The translations under genes and the position numbers were made by a program. From Bimastos eiseni (Eukaryota > Annelida > Clitellata > Crassiclitellata > Lumbricidae): a stretch of DNA of 64,000 nucleotides. Shown here piece by piece: positions 44,413 to 55,962 of the stretch. Below the pieces are notes generated by a model. That model was not told the DNA's origin. It worked only from the letters and a program-made list of their open reading frames with translations, and made no database searches. The number at the start of each line of letters is the position of its first letter. Positions within the stretch are counted from its first letter, which is position 1. The stretch spans positions 13,713,018 through 13,777,017 of the forward strand of contig OY365810.1 in the NCBI GenBank assembly GCA_959347315.1, in the 5' to 3' direction.

Positions 44413-45091
44413 TTCGAACGGTCCCCATTAAACTTCAACTAAATTTTGATACATTGACTGCAATTGACCATATAATATGTATGCATTTCATATTGACTAC
44501 ATTGGCATCTAAATTTGTCATTTGTAACCAGCATAAGCTGTCCAACCAACTAATTACATTATACATATATTGTTATGTGCTAAACAAGGTCAGACTGCCA
44601 AACACCTGTTCAGCTCAGCGCATACACTGACGCATCATACATGTATGTATATATAATATATGTATATATAAATTTTATATATATATTTAGTATATGTTCA
44701 CAAATAATAGTATTATTGGAATTAAAAAAATGACAAATTTGCGAATCTGGAAATTAATACCACGTCACAATTGTATATAAACAGAACATTTGATAGCAGT
44801 GTTACTGTTATCATTTTGACTTGCCATGAACGCATTGAGAAACACCGTGGCCGATTTTGATCATGGCATATTCTATGCAAACGGTGTCTTAGGATTAGAA
44901 TAGGATTTACCTAATGGTAATTCACTCTATGCATTCGAACCAAATTCAATATTATAGATTTTGACAGTGACCTCTGCAAAGTATTTCATAAATGTAAGTT
45001 TAATAAATTAGTTGCACTGAGGTTGAGAATGTTTTTTTACTTATTTTCCTTGTAGTAATTTCACAGAACGGTTGGTTATATCTTTGTGCCA

Positions 45092-48000
45092 ATGACCTGC
45101 TTTGTTAAAGTTTGCACAGAATTCATACCAGTAAGTATATTTGATTTTTCTTTTTATAAACCTTTTATAACACGCTCAGTGAAGTTAATTCTGTTACATA
45201 AGAAAAGACCACGATGGATGGTTAAAGAATTCACAAAGCTATTTCAAGTAGACTTTTTTAAGTAGTAAAGAATCATTGTGTTAAAAAAGGAGAGAGTTGT
45301 AGCTGCAATAATTGTTAAGTTACAACAGTGGTAACATTGACTGAGTGGTTTCTTTATCAACTAACTTACTAATTTTGCTATTAAATAAAATATTTGAAAA
45401 TACCATAGGTATTCACATTTAATGTGCATCAAGTTACTGTAGTTTTTTTTTCTCAACTGCTTACATCACTATGTCGGTAAATTTCCATTTTTGTTTAAAT
45501 ACGAAATCTGACTTTCTGATTAAATTATTCAGGCATTGTTTATAGTGGTTGCAATTTTTCATTCCAATAATTATAATTATTGTATTGTTAATATGTTCAT
45601 ATGATTCCATTTAATATGGTTACTGTTTGGTTTTAGATATCCTTCGACTGCATTATTCAAGTGGACATTCATGCAGTATTAGACACTGATCAGAAGATAT
45701 GGTTCAACAAAGCTCATAAGAAGGTGATTGATTCACCTGTGGAAAAACTTTATAGACTTTTTGTATTTTAATCTTTTTCAATGAATGCTTTTGGAAAGAA
45801 TGAGCCAATGTTGAACCCTAAAAGGTCCATCAGCCACTAATTATGAAAATATCTCAAACTTTTTAATTTATTTGCTGACCATTTGTATGGATGAAATTAG
45901 GCTGATACCAATTTATTATTTTCGTTTTAATTATAGCTTATATTGTATTATGCCATTTTACCCAATCTGAAGCACTCTCAGTGCGAAGAGCCCTGCAAAT
46001 TAACAAGTATCTTTAGACACCAGAGGATAATGCACTAACAGTGCACATGGTCAGTATAAAAGATCGAACTGGAGAGGGACGGTCATTCCAGAGCTTAGGA
46101 CTGAGAGATGCAGAGGAACGATGTTGGGCAGTAACAGTCCACGATCGAGGTAGGAGAAGGTCGTGCCGTTATGATGAATGCAGAGAAAGTGGTCTGTGAA
46201 TGGAATCACAATGGTAGCTTGGGCTAGACCCAAGAGTATAATTCTGTAGGTGAGAAAGAGAATTTTGAACCGAATTTGGTCAATGAGAAGAAAGCCAATG
46301 TAAATGTTCAGTCATAAAGACCGAAATATGAGAAAAGCCAGGAAGGTGAGCTATCTAATGAACAGCAGCATTAAAGCACTGATTGCGACACTTGGAGACT
46401 AGCGGCTTTTCGGAAGACCAATTAGTAGTGAATTACAGTAGTCAATACGTGTGCAATGCGCATATGAATGCACGAACCATAGTGGTAAAAATGGTGGAAG
46501 ACACAAATCGCCTAATTACTTGAAGATGCCTCAGATGATGGAAGCTAGACCAAGCTAAATGAGAGATGTGGTTACCAAACGAGAGTATTGTCATGAGTAA
46601 GGCTGTCAAAAAATGTTTAAATGACTGCACGGATATTTTGTTAGAAAATGTAGAAAACTGCTCATTTTACGGAATGTCTTTCACTTGAGAATCGATTTCA
46701 TTGCTCGGGCTCTCAGCCAATATGACAAAGGGAATATTTCTGGCATATGTTCAGGTAAAATCGTGCATTTTTACTGAATCTCGGGTACCCGAAAACCGAT
46801 TTCATTACTTGGGTAGTCAGCTTTTTCGAGTACCCATTTACCCGTTGACAGCCTTAGTCTATAGTAACATCCAAGTCAAGAACACTGGTCAAGTAGGTAA
46901 ACGTGGGCAACCGTTCAGCAACAATGGTAAAGTCAAGTATAAGGCGCTGCTGGGAGAAACAGAAACAGATCAAATGAGTCTTAGCAGAATTGTGAGTGAA
47001 GTGATTTAAGGACATTGAACAAATAAACTCAAAGGAGAGCGACTGAGTGATTTGAGAATGAACAAGCTCATGGACTGGTGGACCATGGCTTGAGCATCAT
47101 TGGCATAGTGATCAACAATACAGAATGTTAAGCATGCAGAAGAGGAATATCTGCAGTAAACAAAATATATCATAGTGAACCCAAAATTTAACAAGTATGC
47201 TTACATGGAGGTGTGAGAATCAGCAAGAACGAGCACTTGAGAGCTATCAGTGGGCTTGGAATGAAACCAATGTAAGGGATGTCCACTGTTTCCAAATGAG
47301 AATTCAACAGTTTTTTTATTCATGACTATTCATGTAACAATTAAAAATTCAGGGTTTTTCTCATGCTTTTAAATCTGTCATTTTAATTGGATTTTCAGGA
47401 ACTGCTGGAGCTGGTGTTGGAAAAGGCCAAGTCAAGACTGCTTCAGAGTCAGACTGGACAGTCTCTGCTGGACAAGAAAGAACGAGTCTCTGCACAGTTA
47501 AGGGAAACTCCACCTGAAGTAGTAACAGGCAAGAAATTGATGTTATAGTTGTTCATTATTGAGCACATAATAAAAATCAGTGTCTTATTGACATAATGAT
47601 GGTCTGTTCTGGTAATAGGAAAACGTGTTAAACTGAAGCAAATTTGTTTACTGTGTCTATGCTTAATTGGCATGATTTGGATTTGCAGGTGTTAACAGTA
47701 ATACAAGCAAAATGCACTTTTAAAAGATATTTGAATCATTTTGTATATAAGAATCTGTATAAATCTTGCGTATGTATAATATCTCGCAGAAACGCATTAA
47801 AATCTCGTCCAAATGAGAGGGTCATTGTTGTGTGAATAAGCTTTTTGATTGGCTTTGGAAATTTCTCTCCCTGTGTCGCTCTGCTCTGTTTGTTTTGTCA
47901 TTTTGTTCTCAACATAAAGCTTGCCTCTTTCAAATTACTTATCCACCACAGAGAGACACCACAGGGTGTCTCTGTCCTAAGCCTGATCTTCGTTATATTG

Positions 48001-51000
48001 ACCTGATTGTGACTTGGTTTTGGTCTGCCATCGGTTAATTATTATTATTATAGCAGTTTTGTATAGCGTCCCTTCAAGGTCTTCTACTCAGAAGCGATCC
48101 AAGCCCAACCACGATCAAACGGGACAGTCTTAAGGCCAGAGAAAAACAGGGCACGAGGTACAATTAGCTGTGCATTAGATACCAGTGGAATTGAAGTATA
48201 GAAATTGCAGTTATGTCCTCTGATAACTGTGACCTTGTCAACTGGAATGGATTAAATACAAACTGTGGTCTTTGTAATTGACTGGAAGGAATAGATATTG
48301 TTCATATCCATTTCTCCTAAGTATTGTGGTGTTCTCAGGCAGATGTGGTGTTGGTGCTAGTCATCATTGTGGTCAAGCTGGTCATGGTGGTGACTATGAT
48401 GATGATGATTTTTGTTTATTGTAATAAGTACCTTGCAAGATGACAGACCACATCATAGTTTTAAGCCTATATGTTTAATTGTATTTCAGGGAAGAATATA
48501 AAGCTTGGCATAAGTTTTCGGAAGTGTGGAGTTCGTTATAACTCTCTTTTGGTGACATCAGATGGACTTGGAGGTAGGATCAGTCTACTTAGAGACAGTT
48601 ATGATTAGGCCAAGTTAAATGTTGATTACTTTTGATCAGCTGTTTGTAGATCACAAGAGGAAGTTTCATTCATCAATACTTCACAATTATTTGATGAAAC
48701 ACTTATATCTGTTCAAAGGCGTTTTTTTTTTAAATTGAAGATACAAAATATTTGGATGTGCAAGTTTATGACTTACACCAACAGTTTTCCAACTATATTG
48801 GGTGTCATAAAGAATTTACTTGCTTACTTTTTAATTATATTCAGATTATGCTTTTTGCTTTTTATTCATATAAGTTCTATATCAAACATTATTACCGTTA
48901 CGATTACTCATACTGCTGAATCTGCTTCTGATGCAACAGCTTTCTTGTCTTTAGAGTTGTGTGAAGTTTAGTAAAATACAGCCCACTACCTGATTCAGAT
49001 TTTAGCATGTACCTAACTACCAATTACTCAGTTACCAGATAATTTGAGGAATTTCCTGTTCAATATATGCTGCATTGATTGACGACTGTCTGACTGTCAA
49101 TGGAAACCTGATACCAGTGGCTTCACAGACCGTAGAAACTGCTTTATTACGCTGCTAAATCCTGACTAATATGAAATGGAGACGACTGAATGGTAAAATG
49201 CGGCATGCAGATCAGAAGGACATTGTTTCAATACCCAGTTGTCCCGTATGGTTGACTCAACTCTCAAGGGAGAGTTGTGAAATGAGCAGTAGGATCACAT
49301 TGCAGGCTGCCATACAGTTAGATTCGACTCCTGTTAAACTTACCACATATCATGTGATCATACTGTCTGCTTAGCAGTTTTAATATAATAAACAAATATT
49401 TTAAAAAGTATGTCTAATCCAAACACTGGTTAAAGATCATGATTCACTGTACGGTTTCCACATTTAGGTGGATACTTGGGCTTTTGGTTAAACACTGACA
49501 GACAATAAATGCGCATTTGTATATGGAAAGTTGGCAGTAGTGGGTGACTCTTCTAGTTATCAGAGCACTGAACATTGCTTATTAATTAGCTTTTAATTCT
49601 TAATGATTTTCTCTATATTTTTGTATGTCTGATTGCTTTTAGATGCTAAAGTTTACCAACCATTGAGTTGTTTCAAAGAGAAACTAATTGTCTACTCGTA
49701 TCCTCTTGATCGCTCATTTGAAACATCCAACGTTGCCACTGCTTTGTCAAGGCATCATGTTACTAATGAAAACATCGGAAAAAATCCTTCAACAGTGACT
49801 GAAGGGGGCGTGTCAAGAACTTCACGTGGCACAAAAGCCAGTTTCACTCACCTTACAGACAAGGACAGTTCAGAAGGAAGTGACCGAGACAGCGCGCTCG
49901 TAACACCAAGACCGCAACTAGTTTCCAATGACATTTCAGAGGGTGATAGGCTTAATTTAGGTGCTGCCAAGAAGAAGAGGAGCGCAGTGGAGGAGCTGGG
50001 CAACCAGAAGAAGAGCCGCCGTCTTTCTGAGTTTAAATTTCGGCGCACGAGAGCCATTCAGGTCCTGTGTCATCATTCCTCGCCTTCTGTTAAGGCCAAA
50101 ATTGTACGACGAAGATCTCGTGTGCTTGGCCTAAGTTGCACTGACAAGGACCCTAATGAAGAAGACCTGGAAAATCGTTCTGCTGTGGATAAAGCATCAG
50201 AAGATGTTGTAGAGAAAAAGTTGGATGCACATTTGAGTGAGAAATCCAGTGATATTCCAGAAGAGAAGAATATGGATGTCCTGGACCATCGATCAATTGG
50301 TGCGTTCAAAGATAGAGTCTCCTGGAGGAACTCGAAGGTGGTTTTAGGAAAGAAATCTACAGTTGCTTCCATTGATAATTATTCGAATAATAGAAAATCG
50401 CTGGATCTTGATAATGTTATATTGGTTCAATATACTGGTAGAAATGAGGCAATAACAAGTACTGAAATTAATGATCTTAAAAAATGCTCTACTACTCTGC
50501 AACCGGAGCAAATTGAAGAGCAGGACTGTTGTTTCACTTCTCATCAAAAGAAAATCGATGACAAGATGAACGACTTCTGTGGTAAGGCTGTTTGTCCTTC
50601 AAAGAAAAGACAGCACGACGAAAGTGATTCTGTTGCGAGTGCTTTGACAGTTTCGAAGAAGTTGTGTACCAAGAAAAGTCGTGAAAGTCAGCTTCAGTCC
50701 TCTGGTGCAATCCCTAGGCCCCACACGAGGGAAGTTGGGCGACAGTGTAGCGTTACAATGGATAGACATAGTGAGGTCACAGGAGCAGGGGCCATCAGGA
50801 GTAGCTCTGACTTTGAAGCCAGAGGAGACTCCACAGAGGGGATCAGGTGGAATTCTAACGGTGATATTATCGGTGTACGTAATTCTAACATTGAAATTGG
50901 ACATGTTTCTGCGCGTGACAGTAGACGTTGCTCGAGCGACGATTTTACTCAGTCTGCGATTAGAGGTCCACATTGTGAGTCTGCAGGAAATTCCAATAGT

Positions 51001-54000
51001 AAGGATTGTAGTAAAGGAGATTGGAAAGAAAGCGATGTGAAAGGTAACCTTGGTAAGGATGTCACTAGCAGCAGGCAATGGATGGACAACAATAGGTCTG
51101 TGCCTTCTACATCTGAATTGTGCAGTGGTTCGGTTGTTGTGTTAAGTAACATAACGAGTCAGATGAACCAGCAAATCATTGACAGCGATAGGGACTTTAG
51201 GAACACGAACCTTAAACGTTTGCCTACACAAAAATCTCGACGTTTGGCCACAAAGAAGAAACGCTATGAGAAATATGTTGAAGATTTGAATCTTGACTCA
51301 AGTCTGGTGTTTATTGACGATCCACTGACGGAGAAAGGCGAAATTGACTTGGAGAGTGCACCATCTGACATGGTCAGTGCACCATCTGACATGGGCAGTG
51401 CACCATCTGACATGGGCAGTTCACTATCTGACTTGGGCAGTGCAGCATCTGACGGATGTACTGCCTCTTCCTCGGTTGACCCACAGAAGAAAAACTGTGC
51501 TATTTCAAAATATCTTTCAACAAGTGCTGCTCATTCTGTATTGGAAAAAGAAGTTGGTCTATCTTCAAGTGTGGGCAGCCAACCAATTGCTAAAACACAA
51601 GACAATGGTTTTTCAAGTGGGAGCATTATCCCACTTTGTGATGCATCTCTCGATAACTTTTCAAATTTCTCAACCAGTGTTCCTGATTTTATAGGAGCAA
51701 CTAGCAGCCAGTCTGCTTCTCAGAATTCTGTTACTTTTTCAGAGAATATCAGACTTTCAGGAAGTGATGTTGCTACGACAAAATCTTCAAGCCGCGCTGA
51801 TGTTATCATCATAGACAGTGACGAGGAGGGTGACGTTGAAGCAGAGATTAAAAATGTCCGGTAAATATTGCAGAATTTTTCTTGTTTCTTCTAATCTTGT
51901 CAGTTTTCAATGTTCTCACACTTTTGCTTGAGCACGAGTTACTTTGGAGGTACAAAGTTATGAACCTACTTAAAGGCAGGGAATGATAGGAAGATGTTCA
52001 TTTGCTTGTTCTATGCTCCACTTTCATGCATTGTTTCGCTCAAATTTCTTTTAAGGCATTTATACTGGCATTTATACTGCTTGACTGGCTGCTAGGTCTC
52101 GTAGCCTGTAATGGTGTTCTTTTAAGTAGTTCTTAAATGTCAGGTGTTAATTGGCCAGAGACAGGTACATTTAAAGGTGTAAAAAGATACATGCTTCTCT
52201 CTAAGGAAAGCCTAATATGACTATTGACAAAAATTCCATAAAGATTACTTTAATACAGCAAATGTGGCATATCTTTAACAACAAAGTTTTTACCTAGAGT
52301 GACTGGAAACCGATACATCTCGTTAAAGTGTTCAAATGCTATGTAAGGAATTTCATAAATTTTTTTATTGAACTAACTTCTTAATGTCTGATGTTCACAT
52401 TGCAGTGTAAGAATAAAAGTATGATGTATTGAATGCAATTATTGTATGTGTCGTATTAGGCGAGATTTGTGATATTTTTAGTGAGGTCAGTGACCTTTCA
52501 ACCTTCCAGCTGAGGTACTTGGTCTCCTCCAATGAGAAATATCTTCGGAAGATCTTTCAAGGAAAGGTAAGTGGAGAAATACGTAAATGTATTGCATTTG
52601 ATGCTGTTTGAATTTTCATACAGTATTTTGTAACAGAGACACAGACAGATTTAAAATCAAGAAAGGAGTGAGGCAAGGGTGCATCCTTTCCCCATTTCTA
52701 TTCAACCTGTAAGCAGAAAGGATAATGAGGAGGGCAGAGATGGAAGAAGCGACTGAAGGAGTAAAGATAGCAGGAAGGACATTGAATAATCTAAGATATG
52801 CGGATGACACAACACTACTGGCAGGGAAGAAAGCAGATCTGGCAAAACTGATAAGAAGACTGAAGAGAGAAAGTGAGAAGGCAGGCTTATACTTCAACAT
52901 AAAGAAGGCAAAGATAATGACAACAGTTGATTGGGACAGTTTTGAGACAAACGGAGAGGAAATAGAGGTGGTAACAAACTTCAAGTTTTTGGGATCATTA
53001 ATAGAAAAAGAGGTAAAATGTGACTCAGAACTAAAGAGAAGAGTGGCGATAGGGAAAGCTGCTATGAACGGACTGGAAAAGATATGGAAGGACAAACACA
53101 TGAGCATAGACACAAAATAAGGCTAGTGAGGGCAATGATCTTTCCCACAGTACTATATGGCTGCGAGACGTGGACAATGACAAATATTATAGAGAAAAAG
53201 ATCAGCGCATGTGAAATGTGGATATGGAGGAAGATGCAGAGAATATCAGGGACGGAGAAAAAGACAAACGAAGTGGTGTGCAAGTAGATTGCAATTGAGA
53301 ATGATGAGACGTTACAACAAACAGCGTTGACAAGGAAGCGGGGGTTCTTTGGACCTGTTATGCTATCAGATGGATTGGAAAGGAAATGATGCTGGCGTGT
53401 GGAGAAGGAAGGAAGAAAAGAGGGTGCCCAAGAAAGAAATGGATGGACAAGACACACCAATGAACCTGGAAGAATTAAGGGACGCAACTTTGGAAAGAAA
53501 GCATTGGAGAAGGTTGAGGGTTTTAAAAGGCATCAAGCAAATATTTACATGATGCCTTTTAAAACCCTCAAGAGCTCTGTGGTTGCCAAACAGTAGTCAA
53601 CATGCATAGAAACAGTGTTACAAGTTGAACTAGTAATCTTAGAGTTATTTGCAATTAGGGATTTAGATATGTATGAAATAGAAAGATTTAGTTATGGCAT
53701 AGCATTTATTTAAACTTAATCCTTGGTCTGCAACCTCGCTGAATTTTACACAGAGCCACAAGTCTTCAGTAAAATACTTTTATTGCCTGTTCAGTTTATC
53801 TTTACTTTGTAGGTAGAACTTGTGAGAATTTATGTGCATTCTGTGGTGTTGTGTGAATGAGTTAAAGCTTGTTTTGGTTTTTCATTATCCAGTTGTAGAT
53901 CACGATGTTGCATTTGTTTTTATAGACTCCCTGTCGCCGACACCAAGACTATAAAGCGGGCAAAGAGAAGAGACGTAAATAATGAGCATTGAACACTGAT

Positions 54001-55962
54001 ATTTTAATCAGTCTCATGTGGACTTGATATAGGCATTATTCAGTAGGATATGTATGCGTCAGGGAAAGAATATGTGTACAGTTAAAAAGTGCTCAAATTA
54101 CTAGGTAAGACCAGTGATAACATAGGGAGAGTGTGGAACTGTGGATAGTATATCTCAAACTTCATTGCAACCATTTGTATTAATAGTTTCCCTGGATTGT
54201 TATTATTAATAGTTGCTGTTGTTGGTCATATTTACGATCAATGTTAATAGTGCTAATAAGTAAAACAAGAATAAGTGGAGGAATGATACTAGTAGTCTTA
54301 TTACTGTCCTGAAGAGGCGATAATTTTAAAACTGCTCTAAGAAATAAATAGATGTGCTAAATATTTAATTTTTTATGAGAAGTTTGTTTATCTTAATGTG
54401 TGCATTTTATTTATCTTATTATATTGCATTTTGCATATCTTAGTGAATGAAGTTTGTTTATCTTTAGTTAATGTATTCAATTTGTATCTTAATGTGTTGA
54501 ATTTTGTTTATGTTCTTATGTTTTAGTATACTGAATTTAATCAATCATAACGTGTTGTAGGTGCTCTTTCGTGGAATCTACCAGTTGGTGTTTTTTCTGA
54601 CGAACAGTACAGTCTGCTCTTATCTTCCCTAAAAGAGTTGTTCTGTAAAGATCATGAAAAGGTAAAGAGAAATGGACGGTGAATGGTTAATAGCTGATTG
54701 CTGTGCTTCCAATATAGTTCCTTGGTATATCATTTGCTCATTAGTATAATAGTATTAATCATTAATATGATCAACAACACAACTAAGTCTTCCTCATGAA
54801 ATTTATTAACTTTATGATTTTGTATATAGATATGTTGCCTTTATATATAATTATTTTCTGCTTCTGTGTATGGTATATATTGCCTTAGTATGTCATTGGT
54901 GCGACGTGTTAGCCATTATCATGCCCACAAGAGAACAATTCTGTTCTGACATTTACTAATAATTTAAATAATTTTAGTAATCTGATCATTGTGTTTGGTT
55001 CAGAGAGAGAGACAGACAGAGAGAGAGAGCATATCCATTCCCACTTTTAGCCATTGTTAGCTATGCTAATAAATTATATATGAACAGCTATTTAATTATG
55101 CATTCAATGTCTCAGCAAGGCATCCCATTAAAATTCTTGTTGGTGTCATGTTTTCAAATTCATACTGAATTCATTTGCAGATGGCAATTTCAAATATTCA
55201 GCAACCTGTAATTTTCTCAACTACTTGTGCACTATTGCCAAACAGTTGCCTAAATAGCAGTACTTATGCTTGAAAGTGGTTGCAGATGAAGGGCCTGTGT
55301 TAACTGTTAGAGTTAATCATTGTATTAATTAGTTTGATTAAAAGCTCTGTTGGCTAATTCTGTATCTGTTGGGCTTTTCTAGAATTTCCTAGTTAAGGTA
55401 TAAGTAGCAATATTTGTGACTAATTTGGGACATATAAATTAATTAGTGAATTACAGTGCAGCTATCAAGTGGCTTGCGAGCTGTCAACATGATTTTTTAA
55501 TTACTTCATATAGATGTGGCACTAATTTTAAATGGTTAAGACAAAGATGAGATTTCTCATTTTAATGTTGCGTTATGTAAACTGTTACCTAGTTACATCT
55601 CATGACAAGATTTCAATCTACGGTGCTCCTAGGTAAAAATTCCAGTTATTGTTCGAGAGTTATTAAGGCGTTTTCGTTATGTTAACCAGGTTTTTCTTTT
55701 TATATCGGTCACTTTTTCCATTGAATGGCATTACGGTAAGTCATATTTGCAATTGATGTTTTGCTTTGTTGCTTTTGATTAAACTGAACCATTGTTGTTT
55801 TTGTTTCTATTGTAGTACTTGGACTACGTAATGATGGTTCTCCTACCAGAAGTGCTTGTCAAGATTTTCATGTTTATTCATGACTTGAGCTATGAGGAGG
55901 CGGAGTCAAGAATCGAAGACAATGCGATGGAGTTATCTCAGAGAAATCATTTTTCATTTTAG
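45092..55962 (+). CDS. PWWP3A/MUM1-like protein without visible PWWP domain
   Basis: Nine coding exons: 45092-45130, 45637-45723, 47399-47528, 48490-48573, 49643-51829, 52460-52566, 53926-53974, 54561-54661, 55816-55962, total 2931 nt, about 976 aa. All phases agree (0, 0, 1, 1, 1, 0, 1, 0). The C-terminal exons read EICDIFSEVSDLSTFQLRYL, EKYLRKIFQGK, FSDEQYSLLLSSLKELFCKD and YLDYVMMVLLPEVLVKIFMF ... SYEEAE, matching the helical C-terminal region of PWWP3A (MUM1/EXPAND1), a chromatin factor recruited to DNA breaks. The middle is disordered, Ser/Lys-rich and probably nuclear. The PWWP module that precedes this region in vertebrates is not seen in any exon or in the adjacent intron. Intron 5 ends before exon 6 with donor AGG/GTGACG at 51830; alternatively exon 5 runs to a stop at 51864. 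Exon 3 uses a GC donor. The 5' end is less sure, since a noncoding exon could begin at 45056. Confidence 0.72.
45950..46690 (-). mobile_element. CR1/L2-like LINE fragment in intron 2
   Basis: Minus-strand frames, broken by stops, read LRHLQVIRRFVSSTIFTTMV, HISVFMTEHLHWLSS, and then SWTVTAQHRSSASLSPKLWN-DRPSPVRS, which is the end of an L2/CR1 reverse transcriptase (HLHWLP ... PRSRTVTAQ ... FS-x-x-PKLWN-x-LP). Confidence 0.75.
48048..48140 (+). mobile_element. Short LINE/SINE tail fragment
   Basis: GTATAGCGTCCCTTCAAGGT and CTACTCAGAAGCGATCCAAGC resemble tails that also occur near 5018 and 10765 (CTACTCAG, GGCGCT). It is a short family relic. Confidence 0.35.
49643..51829 (+). CDS. Large exon 5 of the PWWP3-like gene (disordered region)
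   Basis: One open exon of 2187 nt after TTGCTTTTAG. It begins DAKVYQPLSCFKEKLIVYSY and is rich in Ser, Lys, Arg, Asp, with basic clusters such as KKKRSAVEELGNQKKSRRLS that could be nuclear localisation signals. A 24-bp tandem repeat (51355-51455) gives five SAPSDMG-type octapeptides. The exon ends DVIIIDSDEE, a textbook SUMO-interaction motif (hydrophobic core followed by acidic residues). There is no upstream ATG in the exon; the open frame joins the previous exon in phase 1. Confidence 0.8.
52620..53560 (+). mobile_element. LINE reverse transcriptase fragment in intron 6
   Basis: The frame reads RFKIKKGVRQGCILSPFLFN, a stop, AERIMRRAEMEE, then LRYADDTTLLAGKKADLAKL (the YADD catalytic motif), NFKFLGSLIEKEV, a frameshift, and IFPTVLYGCETWTMTN, ISACEMWIWRKMQRI. 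It is 5' truncated and lacks the first RT motifs. The order and motifs are those of CR1/RTE-like LINEs. It cannot be active. Confidence 0.85.
53514..53571. repeat. Perfect 22-bp-arm hairpin at the LINE 3' end
   Basis: TTGAGGGTTTTAAAAGGCATCA (22 bases, 53514-53535) is followed by a 14-base loop and its exact complement (53550-53571). Confidence 0.92.

Noticed and set aside
49848..51152. Several antisense open frames under the 2.2-kb exon
   Set aside because: Shadows of the sense coding exon, with no similarity or splice sites of their own.
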